This document shows, piece by piece, positions 24,060-31,756 of a stretch of 64,000 nt of DNA (positions are counted from its first letter, which is position 1; each line of letters opens with the position of its first letter). Under the pieces are notes generated by a model. That model searched no databases. It saw only the letters and a list, made by a program, of their open reading frames with translations, and had not been told where the DNA came from. Made by a program: the position numbers and the translations under genes. The stretch comes from Streptomyces venezuelae (GTDB lineage Bacteria > Actinomycetota > Actinomycetes > Streptomycetales > Streptomycetaceae), in contig NZ_CP029190.1 of the NCBI RefSeq assembly GCF_008642295.1, positions 1,798,001 to 1,862,000 on the forward strand. Direction: 5' to 3'.

Positions 24060-26123
24060 TCACGGCACCGGTGTCGAGGCGGTGGTGAGCCCGGGTTCGC
24101 CCATGTGCGGGGGCGGGCCGATCCGGGGGCGGGAGAGGTCCGCGGGCAGGCGGGTGGGCCACCAGGTGCGGGGTCCGAGGTCGAGGATCAGGGCGGGGAC
24201 GAGGAAGAGGCGAACCAGGAGGGTGTCGATCAGCACGCCGATGGCGACAATGCAGCCGATCTGTGCGAGGTAGAGCAGGGGCATCACGATCAGAGCGGCG
24301 AACGTGGCGGCCAGGATGAGTCCGGCGGCGCTGATGACGCCGCTGGTGGTTGCCAGTGCCCGGTGCACCCCGGCGGTGGTGCCGTGGTGGAGCGCTTCGG
24401 CGCGGATACGGTGGACGAGGAAGATGTTGTAGTCCACGCCAAGGGCGACGAGGAAGACGAAGGAGAACAGCACCACGGCCGGCTCGGTGGCAGCACTGCC
24501 GACGACCAGCTGGAGAACGAGCGCGGCGGCCCCGAACGCGGTGAACAGGCTGACCCATGCCGCCGCGACCAGAAGCAGGGGCAGCAGCAGGCAGCGCAGC
24601 AGAACGATCAGGACGACCAGGACGACGGCCAGCACCAGAGGCATGATCAGCCTGTGGCCGCCGACAGATGTCTCGTGGAGGTCGGTGAGCTGCGCGCTCT
24701 GCCCGCCGACCAGCGCCCCGGTTCCGGCCAGCGAACCGCGCAGCCGGACCACCGTGGCACGGGCTTGGGCGCTGTCCGGGGCGTCTGCCAGCGTCGCCAT
24801 CACCTGTGCCGTCCTCTCAGGTCCGGGGTGGACGTCGGTGGCCGCAACGCCGGGCGTCGCGGCAGCCTTCTCTCGTACCTCGGTCATGCGGGTGGCGGGC
24901 GCGATGATGATCAGGGGGCTGGCGGTTCCGGCGGGGAAGTGGCGTGCGAGGACGTGCTGCCCGGTAGCGGAGGGTGAACCGGCCGGCAGGGCCTGGTGCA
25001 GGGGAACGCCGCTCTGCGCGAGGAACGGGGCGCAGGCCGCTCCCGCGGCGAGCAGCACCAGGCAGCCCGCCCACACCCGGCGGGGCCGGCACTCGATGGC
25101 ACGGCCCGCTTTCGTCCGCCGACCGTCTTCTCCCGTCTGCGACGCGGTGGCGGGACGCAAGGCTCGGCGTCCGCACACAAGGAGGAGGGCGGGGAGGAAG
25201 GTCAGGGACACTGCGGCGCAGCAGGCCATGGCGATCGCCACGGCCGGTCCCAGCGCTTGCTCGGCGGGCAGGTCGCTGAAGGTGAGGGTCATCATGGCGC
25301 AGGCGATGGTTGCTGCGCTGGCCAGGACCGGGGGTGCGGTGGCGCGGCATGCGGCTTTCATCGCCTGCGCGGCGTCGGGGTGTTGGGCGAGTTCTTCGCG
25401 GTGGCGGGCGGCCAGCAGGAGGGCGTAGTCGGTGCTCGCGCCGATCACGAGGACGAACACGATGCCCTGGGTTTGGCCGTCGATCGCCAGCCAGCCCGGC
25501 CGGGCCAGCGCATACAGGACCGCGCAGGCTGCGGCCAGCGCCACCAGGGAGCCGGCGATCACCAGCAGCGGCATCACCAGGCTGCGGTAGACGGCGAGCA
25601 GGATCAGCAGGACGCCGGCGAGGGTGACGGCCAGCAGCATGCTGTCGGTCTTCGCGAACGCGCCGTCGAGGTCGGCCTGCGCGGCGGCCGGCCCCGCCAG
25701 ATCTACGTGTGTTCCGTCGACGGTGGTGGCCGCCTGCCGGATGGCATTCAGCTGCGCGGCCAGTTCGGACGGTCTGGCGGCGATCACGGCCGTCAGTGCC
25801 CGGCCGTCCGCAGCCAGGACCGGGACGGCGGTGGAGCCGGCCAGGCGGGTGGTGATCTGACGGACCGCCTGCTGCTGGGCGGCGGTGATCTTCTCGCCGC
25901 CCTTGCGAGGGGTCCAGATCACCGCGAGGGGCAGCAGGTCGTCCTGCGCGGTCGGGTTGAGCAGGCGGGCGACCCGGGCGGACTCGGCGCCGGCCGGCAG
26001 CTGGACCGCCTGGCTGGAGGGGGCCACCTCGCCCAGACGCATGGTGTACGGGCCGGCGGCTACGGCCAGGGCCAGCCACAGCAGGAGCACGGCCAACGGG
26101 CCTGCCCGATGGAACTTCCACAT
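24060..26123 (-). CDS. MMPL-family membrane transporter
   Basis: This 687-residue RND-superfamily protein has two repeats, each made of one helix, a large extracytoplasmic domain and a block of five to six helices. Conserved MMPL motifs are visible: FVLVIGASTDYALLLAARHREE in the first half and FSFVFLVALGVDYNIFLVHR in the second. Such proteins export lipids, drugs or small molecules with proton force. ATG 26123 is chosen since hydrophobic sequence begins at once (MWKFHRAGPLAVLLL). It lies in the SigK-type neighbourhood but no SigK-like box was found before it. Confidence 0.88.
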   Translation of the reverse strand: MWKFHRAGPLAVLLLWLALAVAAGPYTMRLGEVAPSSQAVQLPAGAESARVARLLNPTAQDDLLPLAVIWTPRKGGEKITAAQQQAVRQITTRLAGSTAVPVLAADGRALTAVIAARPSELAAQLNAIRQAATTVDGTHVDLAGPAAAQADLDGAFAKTDSMLLAVTLAGVLLILLAVYRSLVMPLLVIAGSLVALAAACAVLYALARPGWLAIDGQTQGIVFVLVIGASTDYALLLAARHREELAQHPDAAQAMKAACRATAPPVLASAATIACAMMTLTFSDLPAEQALGPAVAIAMACCAAVSLTFLPALLLVCGRRALRPATASQTGEDGRRTKAGRAIECRPRRVWAGCLVLLAAGAACAPFLAQSGVPLHQALPAGSPSATGQHVLARHFPAGTASPLIIIAPATRMTEVREKAAATPGVAATDVHPGPERTAQVMATLADAPDSAQARATVVRLRGSLAGTGALVGGQSAQLTDLHETSVGGHRLIMPLVLAVVLVVLIVLLRCLLLPLLLVAAAWVSLFTAFGAAALVLQLVVGSAATEPAVVLFSFVFLVALGVDYNIFLVHRIRAEALHHGTTAGVHRALATTSGVISAAGLILAATFAALIVMPLLYLAQIGCIVAIGVLIDTLLVRLFLVPALILDLGPRTWWPTRLPADLSRPRIGPPPHMGEPGLTTASTPVP

Positions 26124-26301
26124 CACGGGGGGGCGCCTTCCGATCGCGGCGGTCGAAACCGCCCGGCGGCCCTGCGGAAGCCCGCGGACCCCCATCCGGG
26201 ACGGGTGTACGGGGGTGGTTCGACACCACGGCGGGAGGGGGATGGGGTGGGCTGCCTGATGTCACCCGACCGGGCGACTTTCGCTGTTTGCGCCGTAGAC
26301 A

Positions 26302-26328
26302 CAATCCTTGGTCCGGTTCGTCCCGAAT
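26302..26328 (+). promoter_or_regulatory. Candidate SigK-type promoter of the His/Trp-rich gene
   Basis: CAATCC (26302-26307), 15 bases, then CCGAAT (26323-26328), about 75 bases before the start codon. It is identical in boxes and spacing to the site at 23992-24018. Confidence 0.65.
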
Positions 26329-26404
26329 CCTTCGCGTGAGGCTCCTGAAGGGGCCTGCAGCACACCGATTCCGCGATCGACTGGATTCAAGGGAGGTGAG
26401 TGCG

Positions 26405-26749
26405 ATGACCGTATCCGTGAACGTGCGCAGGCTGGTGGCAGGGGCCGCGTCGGCCGGTCTGCTGGCCGGCGCGTCCGTGCTGAGCGTGGCCGCAACGGCT
26501 AACGCCGCACCAGCGCCGTCCGCGGTGACGTTGGCGGTCACCGGTGACCGGGACCACCGGCACGACCGGTGGGACCGCAATGAGCGGTGTAACTGGGTTA
26601 AGGGCCACTGGAAATGGAAGTGGCACCAGGGCACCTGGCACCACGGCTACCAGGACCACCACGGTAAGTGGCACGACGGATGGTGGGGCAAGGGTTACTG
26701 GAAGCAGCACTGGGTTCCCGGCCACTGGAACTGCCACGACAAGTGGTAG
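26405..26749 (+). CDS. Secreted His/Trp-rich small protein
   Basis: I know no family for this 114-residue protein. It has a clear signal peptide (VNVRRLVAGAASAGLLAG, cleavage near ANA at residue 37). A mature part of about 75 residues is extraordinarily rich in His, Trp, Lys, Asp and Gly, with repeating HW and GHW units (KGHWKWKWHQGTWHHGY, then WVPGHWNCHDKW), and has one Cys at each end that could form a disulfide. Such composition suggests metal binding or surface association. GGAGGTGAG precedes the ATG, and a SigK-type promoter lies upstream. Confidence 0.7.
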   Translation: MTVSVNVRRLVAGAASAGLLAGASVLSVAATANAAPAPSAVTLAVTGDRDHRHDRWDRNERCNWVKGHWKWKWHQGTWHHGYQDHHGKWHDGWWGKGYWKQHWVPGHWNCHDKW

Positions 26750-26766
26750 CCCTTGCAGGGTCGTCG

Positions 26767-26793
26767 TGGGGTTCCGGAACCACCGGAACCCCA
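26767..26793 (+). terminator. Terminator of the His/Trp-rich gene
   Basis: TGGGGTTCCGG pairs with CCGGAACCCCA around a 5-base loop, 18 bases after the stop codon. Confidence 0.75.
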
Positions 26794-26864
26794 CCCCTGT
26801 TCCCTCCCGGCTTTCCGGCCCGCCCAGGAGCGGGTGCGGGTGTCGCCGATTGTGAGGAATGATC

Positions 26865-27290
26865 ATGGTCACCGCGATCGCGTCCTGCGGGTGCCCGTCC
26901 ACCATGCACCTCCCGCTCCCGGCGGGTGCGCCGGCTGCCCGGCACGCCCGTCAGAGCGTGGCACGGATGCTGGCCCTGGAGCCGGCTGTCTGCCCGCGTG
27001 CGGTGGCCGAGGACCTTTTCCTCATCGTCTCCGAGCTGGTCACCAACGCCGTACTGCACGCGCACGGCCCCTACGCGCTCACGATCAGACTGGAGCCGGG
27101 ACGGGCGGGCATCGCCGTCACCGACGGCTCCGGCGACATGAAGACCCGATCCCCTGATGCTGGTACCCGGCGGATCGGGCCGGGCGGCCGCGGCTTGAAG
27201 ATGGTCCGTGCTCTGGGTGCGGATCTGTTCGTCAGCCGTTCCGACCGGGGGAAGCAGGTCGTCGCGATTCTCACATGGCAGGCCCAGTAA
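26865..27290 (+). CDS. HATPase-domain anti-sigma kinase-like protein
   Basis: This 141-residue protein has the GHKL ATPase fold of RsbW/SpoIIAB-type kinases. DLFLIVSELVTNAVLHAHG gives the N box, ITVTDG-like GIAVTDGSGD the G1 box and GPGGRGLKMVRALGADL the G2 box. Streptomycetes encode many such stand-alone domains that work with STAS proteins; the STAS protein at 14235 is a conceivable partner. ATG 26865 has GAGGA six bases upstream, better than ATG 26859. Confidence 0.82.
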   Translation: MVTAIASCGCPSTMHLPLPAGAPAARHARQSVARMLALEPAVCPRAVAEDLFLIVSELVTNAVLHAHGPYALTIRLEPGRAGIAVTDGSGDMKTRSPDAGTRRIGPGGRGLKMVRALGADLFVSRSDRGKQVVAILTWQAQ

Positions 27291-27305
27291 GGGAAGAGGT
27301 ACTAC

Positions 27306-27329
27306 GGGTGGCTGTGCCGACAGCCACCC
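27306..27329 (+). terminator. Terminator after the HATPase gene
   Basis: GGGTGGCTGT pairs with ACAGCCACCC around GCCG, 15 bases after the stop codon. Confidence 0.75.
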
Positions 27330-27465
27330 GCAGCCGACCCGCCCGGCAGCGGTTTCGCACGCGGCGCGTCCCCAGGGCCGCGCTGCGCCCGCGCCGGGGC
27401 GGGTCACCGACCGGCGCCTCCCCGTCTTGGCGGCGCCGGACCGGAGCTGTGCCCGCGGTGGACGG

Positions 27466-27705
27466 TCAGGCGTTGACGCAGGTGTTGCCGAAGGACGGGT
27501 TCAGCAGCCCGATGACGCTGACGGTGTTGCCGCAGGCGTTGACCGGGATGTGGATCGGTACCTGGATGAGGTTGCCCGAGAGCACGCCCGGCGAGCCCGC
27601 GGCCAGGCCCTGCGCGCCCGCGTCGGCGGATGCCACCGACGCGCCCGCCACCACGACCGCGCCGGCCGCCAGGGCCACTGCCAGACCTCGTCGCACACGC
27701 ACCAT
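27466..27705 (-). CDS. chp: Chaplin (short, secreted)
   Basis: This 79-residue protein has a signal peptide (VRRGLAVALAAGAVVVAG, cleavage near SADA) and one chaplin domain: GNLIQVPIHIPVNACGNTVS, then LLNPSFGNTCVN with the two conserved cysteines. Short chaplins (ChpD-H type) self-assemble into the amyloid, hydrophobic sheath of aerial hyphae and spores. This is the best single marker that the genome is a Streptomyces. The gene lies between the HATPase gene and sigK, and its leader contains a 13-bp-stem hairpin. Confidence 0.93.
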   Translation of the reverse strand: MVRVRRGLAVALAAGAVVVAGASVASADAGAQGLAAGSPGVLSGNLIQVPIHIPVNACGNTVSVIGLLNPSFGNTCVNA

Positions 27706-27730
27706 GTCTATGTACCTCTCGTGAGGGTGT

Positions 27731-27759
27731 CCGGCCGCGCGGAGGTTCCGCGCGGCCGG
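27731..27759 (-). other. Strong hairpin in the chaplin leader
   Basis: CCGGCCGCGCGGA pairs perfectly with TCCGCGCGGCCGG around a 3-base loop, 26 bases upstream of the chaplin start. It could be a structured 5' untranslated region or mark a terminator on the other strand. Confidence 0.55.
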
Positions 27760-27892
27760 TGAGGAAGCCCGTGAACACCTTCGGGATCCCTCACGACCGG
27801 CCTTCGCCGCCGAAGCCCGACCGGCTTGCCCGAGGGAGCCGGGTTCCCTCCAACGGGTCAAGGCTGGTGCGTGGAGGTGACGAAGTGGCCTC

Positions 27893-27919
27893 CCATCCGC
27901 AGGCCTGTCGGCTACGAAG
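27893..27919 (+). promoter_or_regulatory. Candidate autoregulatory SigK-type promoter
   Basis: CCATCC, 15 bases, then ACGAAG, about 165 bases upstream of the sigK start. The spacing equals that of the other four sites; the -10 shares CGAA with three of them and also ends in G like the 30016-30042 site. Confidence 0.45.
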
Positions 27920-28084
27920 AACAGGCGAATCACGCACAGGTTTCCAAGGCCGGACCGCTTCCCTGGGGGCGGTCCGGTCCCGCACCAGCGACGACACAAG
28001 GACCGGCATGCGATGGATGCCCCGCCCCCCGACGGCCGCCCCAGGCCGCCGCTTCGCCTTCTCTCCACGGCCGGAGCCCCGCAG

Positions 28085-28678
28085 GTGAACCAACCGATCC
28101 CCTTCGACACCGGCCGTCCCTCCGACCCTGTCCGCCGCGACCTCACCGAGACCATGCAGAAGGTCGCCCACGGCGACAAACAGGCCTTCTCCCTCCTCTA
28201 CGACGCCCTCGCCCCGATGGTCTTCGGGATCGTCGTCAAGGTCGTGCGCGACCGCGCCCAGTCCGAGGAGGTCGCCCAAGAGGTCATGATCGACCTGTGG
28301 CGCCAAGCCGCCCGCTACCGCCCCGATGCCGGTTCCGTGACCACGTGGGCGGCGACGATCGCGCACCGGCGGGCCGTGGACCGGGTCCGCTCCGCCCAGG
28401 CCGCCACCGACCGCGAGCACGCCCAGGCCGCCCGCGAGCACACCACCGCCTTCGACGAGGTCGCCGAACAGGTCGAGACACGGCTGGACTCCGAGCAGGT
28501 CCGCCGCTGCCTGCGCGGCCTGACCGAACTCCAGCGCCAAGCGGTGACCCTGGCCTACTACCAGGGCCTGACCTACCGTGAAGTCGCCGAAACCCTGCGC
28601 ACACCGCTTCCCACCATCAAGACACGCATGCGCGACGGACTCATCCGGCTCCGCGACTGCATGGGGGTGACCACATGA
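28085..28678 (+). CDS. sigK: ECF sigma factor SigK
   Basis: This 197-residue ECF sigma factor has region 2 (GDKQAFSLLYDALAPMVFGI, SEEVAQEVMIDLWRQAARY, TTWAATIAHRRAVDRVRS) and region 4 (LTELQRQAVTLAYYQGLTY, then LRTPLPTIKTRMRDGLIRL). It is followed by, and overlaps, an RskA-type anti-sigma gene, as in mycobacteria. GTG 28085 is chosen because GGAG lies nine bases upstream. Neighbouring fasciclin and FAD-oxidase genes are counterparts of known mycobacterial SigK targets. Confidence 0.92.
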   Translation: MNQPIPFDTGRPSDPVRRDLTETMQKVAHGDKQAFSLLYDALAPMVFGIVVKVVRDRAQSEEVAQEVMIDLWRQAARYRPDAGSVTTWAATIAHRRAVDRVRSAQAATDREHAQAAREHTTAFDEVAEQVETRLDSEQVRRCLRGLTELQRQAVTLAYYQGLTYREVAETLRTPLPTIKTRMRDGLIRLRDCMGVTT

Positions 28679-29424
28679 ACCACCACGCCACCGACGCCCA
28701 CACCCTCGCCGCCGCCTACACCCTCGGCGCACTCGAAGACGACGAACGAAACGCCTTCCACGCCCACCTGCAAGCCTGCGAGGCCTGCCGGCAGGAAGCC
28801 GCCGAATTCGAAGCGACCGCCGCACGCCTGGCCACAGCCGTCGCACAGCCGCCACCCGCCGTGATCAAGGCGCAGGTCATGGCCGCCATCGACGGGGTCC
28901 GCCAGCTTCCGCCGCGTGTTCCCACACACGCCGCCAAGCCCGCTCGCGGTGGCATGCTGCGGCGCAAGGCTGTGCCGCTCGCCCTGGCGGCCAGCGTGGC
29001 TGCCGCCGCACTCGGAGGCATCGCCGTGTGGCAGACGCAGAACGGTCAGGACCTCAAGGCCCAGGCCCGCCAGGCCCAGCAGCAACTCGACACGATCAGC
29101 ACGGTTCTGGCCGCACCCGATGCGCGCACCGTCCACGGGCGGGCCGCCAACGGCGCGCTGACCACGGTGGTCTCCTCCGACCGGCAGAACAAGGCGGTCT
29201 TCACCGCCGCCAACCTCCCCACACCCGGGGCGGGCAAGACGTACCAGCTGTGGCTCGACCACGACGGCACCATGCGCCCCGCCGGACTCATCGGCCACGA
29301 CGGCACCGTCATCCTCACCGGAAACCCCGCCGACGCCGGCGCCGTCGGCCTCACCCTCGAACCCGCGGGAGGTTCCCCCCAGCCCACCACCGACCCGCTA
29401 CTCCTGATGACCCTTCCCGCCTGA
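28675..29424 (+). CDS. rskA: Anti-sigma-K factor RskA
   Basis: This 249-residue membrane protein has an N-terminal sigma-binding domain with His-x3-Cys-x2-Cys (AHLQACEAC), one membrane helix near residues 101-118 (VPLALAASVAAAALGG), and a C-terminal extracytoplasmic RskA domain (GKTYQLWLDHDGTMRPAGLI). It holds SigK inactive until regulated proteolysis. The ATG overlaps the sigK stop (ATGA), so the pair is coupled. Confidence 0.92.
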   Translation: MNHHATDAHTLAAAYTLGALEDDERNAFHAHLQACEACRQEAAEFEATAARLATAVAQPPPAVIKAQVMAAIDGVRQLPPRVPTHAAKPARGGMLRRKAVPLALAASVAAAALGGIAVWQTQNGQDLKAQARQAQQQLDTISTVLAAPDARTVHGRAANGALTTVVSSDRQNKAVFTAANLPTPGAGKTYQLWLDHDGTMRPAGLIGHDGTVILTGNPADAGAVGLTLEPAGGSPQPTTDPLLLMTLPA

Positions 29425-29482
29425 TCCTCCCGACCGCCGCCGTCCGCGGGCGCCCGCACCGAGCAACGAATCGAGGTACCAC

Positions 29483-29965
29483 ATGGCCCACGCCCCCAAG
29501 ATCGGGGACACCGTCGGCGACTTCCAGCTGCCCGGCGGGCACCTGGACGGCGAAACCTTCCACCGCCGCGACTACACCCTGCGCGAACAACGCGGCAAGC
29601 CCCTCGTCCTCGCGTTCTACCCCGGCGACGACACCCCGGTCTGCACCGCACAGCTGTGCTCCTACTCCGACGGCCTGGCCGACCTCCAGGCCGCCGGGGC
29701 CACGGTGTGGGGCATCAGCCCGCAAGGGCTCGACAGCCACGAACGGTTCGCCCGCGACCGGAACCTGCGCATGCCCCTGCTGTCCGACCACGGGCGCACC
29801 GTGGCGAAGGCCTTCGGAATCACCGCCCCCGTGATCGGACTGCGCCGGGCGGTGTTCATCCTCACCGGCACCGGCCGCCTGCACTGGAAGCACGTCACCG
29901 CCGTGGGCGCCACCTACCCCCCTGCCACCACCCTGACCGCACAGCTCGCCCGCCTGCCCGCCTGA
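29483..29965 (+). CDS. Peroxiredoxin of the BCP/AhpC-TSA type
   Basis: This 160-residue thioredoxin-fold peroxidase has the peroxidatic Cys54 in DDTPVCTAQLC and a second Cys59 five residues later, the atypical two-cysteine arrangement of BCP-like peroxiredoxins. FYPGDDTPVC and GISPQGLDSHERF are family landmarks. It reduces hydroperoxides with thioredoxin or mycothiol-linked partners. It lies 58 bp after rskA on the same strand and may belong to the SigK operon. Confidence 0.88.
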   Translation: MAHAPKIGDTVGDFQLPGGHLDGETFHRRDYTLREQRGKPLVLAFYPGDDTPVCTAQLCSYSDGLADLQAAGATVWGISPQGLDSHERFARDRNLRMPLLSDHGRTVAKAFGITAPVIGLRRAVFILTGTGRLHWKHVTAVGATYPPATTLTAQLARLPA

Positions 29966-30015
29966 CCTCGCACAACCGTTCCCCATGGACGGCGTGCCGC
30001 CGCTGGGATCTCCTC

Positions 30016-30042
30016 CAATCCGGCCCCCGGGCCGCTGCGAAG
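30016..30042 (+). promoter_or_regulatory. Candidate SigK-type promoter of the FAD oxidase
   Basis: CAATCC, 15 bases, then GCGAAG, 54 bases upstream of the GTG start. The -35 and spacing match the other sites. Confidence 0.55.
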
Positions 30043-30095
30043 TACGGGTGAAACGCAGCAGCCTGGCGGCGTGTCGAGTGGCGGGAGCGGTTGTG

Positions 30096-31355
30096 GTGCA
30101 AGACCGGACAGTGGCGGTCATCGGCTCGGGGGTGGCGGGCCTGACCGCCGCCTACATCCTCGCCCGCTCGCATCAGGTCACCCTGTACGAGGCGGACGGG
30201 CGGCTCGGCGGCCACGCCCACACCCGCGACCTGCCTGCCGCCGGCGGGCGGACCGTGGCGGTGGACTCCGGTTTCATCGTCCACAACGAACGCACCTACC
30301 CCAACCTGCTCCGGCTCTTCGCAGAGCTCGGGATCAGCACGCGGGACGCCGAGATGAGCATGTCGGTTCGGTGCGACGGCTGCGGCCTGGAGTACGCCGG
30401 CGCCCGGGGCCCGGCCGCCCTGTTCGCGTCCCGGGCCGCGCTGCGGGGCCGCCATCTGCGGCTGCTTGCCGAGGTGCCGGTCTTCCACCGCGGCGCCCGG
30501 CGCCTCCTGGCCCGGGGCGCCCAAGCGGGCATCACCTTCGGGGACTATCTGCGCGAGGGCGGATTCTCCCCCTATTTCGTCAGCCACTTCGCCCTGCCGC
30601 TGGTCGCCGCGGTGTGGTCCTGCCCCGCGCAGACCGCCCTGTCCTACCCGGCCGCCTACCTGTTCACCTTCCTGCACCACCACGGCCTGCTGTCCGTCAC
30701 GGGCTCCCCGCAGTGGAAGACCATCACCGGCGGATCCGCCGCCTACGTCACCGCCGCCGCCAAGCACATCCCGCGTATCCGCACCTCCAGCCCCGTCGAC
30801 GCCGTCCACCGCACCGTCCGGGGTGCACTCGTCACCACCAAGGAGCACGGCACCGAAGGCTTCGACGGCGTCGTCATCGCCACCCACCCCGACCAGGCGC
30901 TGCGCCTGCTCGCCGATCCCACGGAGGACGAGCAGCGGCTTCTGGGAGCCTTCACCTACTCGCGCAACCCCACCGTGCTGCACACCGACACCGCCCTCCT
31001 ACCGCGCTCGCCCCGCGCCCGCGCCAGCTGGAACTACCGCATGACGGGCTGCGACCCGTCCACGGAACCCGTCCGCGTCAGCTACGACATGCGGCGCCTG
31101 CAGCACCTGCCCGAGGGCGCCGACTACGTCGTCACCCTCGGCGGCCAGGACGGCATCGCCGTCGACCGCGTGGTGGAACGGATGGTGTACGAGCACCCGG
31201 TGTACACCCCCGTGTCCGTCACGGCACAGAAGCATCTGGGCCGCCTGAACGACGGGGTGACCGCGTACGCAGGCGCCTGGCAGGGGTGGGGTTTCCACGA
31301 GGACGGCTGCCGCTCCGGCGTTCAGGCGGCCCGGTCCCTGGGAGGACGCTGGTGA
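30096..31355 (+). CDS. FAD-dependent amine-oxidase-like oxidoreductase
   Basis: This 419-residue flavoprotein starts with a Rossmann motif (VAVIGSGVAGLTAAYILA) followed by the GGHAHT region, and ends with the FAD-contact segment AYAGAWQGWGFHEDGCRSG. It resembles mycobacterial Rv0449c, which lies in the sigK locus together with a DUF1365 protein and a cyclopropane-fatty-acid-synthase-like enzyme, neither of which follows here. Such proteins probably modify fatty acyl chains. GTG 30096 is chosen for the GGAG eight bases upstream. A SigK-type promoter lies at 30016-30042. Confidence 0.85.
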   Translation: MQDRTVAVIGSGVAGLTAAYILARSHQVTLYEADGRLGGHAHTRDLPAAGGRTVAVDSGFIVHNERTYPNLLRLFAELGISTRDAEMSMSVRCDGCGLEYAGARGPAALFASRAALRGRHLRLLAEVPVFHRGARRLLARGAQAGITFGDYLREGGFSPYFVSHFALPLVAAVWSCPAQTALSYPAAYLFTFLHHHGLLSVTGSPQWKTITGGSAAYVTAAAKHIPRIRTSSPVDAVHRTVRGALVTTKEHGTEGFDGVVIATHPDQALRLLADPTEDEQRLLGAFTYSRNPTVLHTDTALLPRSPRARASWNYRMTGCDPSTEPVRVSYDMRRLQHLPEGADYVVTLGGQDGIAVDRVVERMVYEHPVYTPVSVTAQKHLGRLNDGVTAYAGAWQGWGFHEDGCRSGVQAARSLGGRW

Positions 31356-31687
31356 CCGGAACCACGCAACCCATTGCCGTCTTCCTGCACCACATGCTCG
31401 ACCTCACCCCGGCCCCGGCCGGCTTCGGCGCCGAGTGGACGACCTACTCCCTCGCGGTGCAGACCGGCGGCCTCCGGCCCGAGCGCGGCCTGTTCTGGCA
31501 CCCGGCCCCCGGCACCACGAACGAGCAGGACGTCTGGGTCCACTACGGCTTCACCGGCACCGGCAGGTGGATCTCCCCCGCCAAGGACCGGTGGGCGGTG
31601 CTGCTAACCAACAAGCTCTACTACACCCGCGACCGCCAGCAGCTGACCGAGGTCCGCAACACGTTCCGCGAGCTGGCCTTCGCCTGA
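31352..31687 (+). pseudogene. C-terminal remnant of a serine hydrolase (beta-lactamase family)
   Basis: The 111-residue frame matches only the last part of serine hydrolases of the beta-lactamase/class C penicillin-binding type: GLRPERGLFWHPAPGTT, WVHYGFTGTGRWISP and RWAVLLTNKLYYTRDRQ. The catalytic SxxK and YxN regions are absent. Its apparent GTG start overlaps the FAD-oxidase stop, which is likely chance created by a deletion that also removed the expected downstream SigK-locus genes. Confidence 0.7.
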
Positions 31688-31756
31688 AGTACCCGGCCCG
31701 GGCTTGTTCTGGCCCAACCGAGGCTCTTTGTCAGTGCCTTCGTCCACAATCAACTC

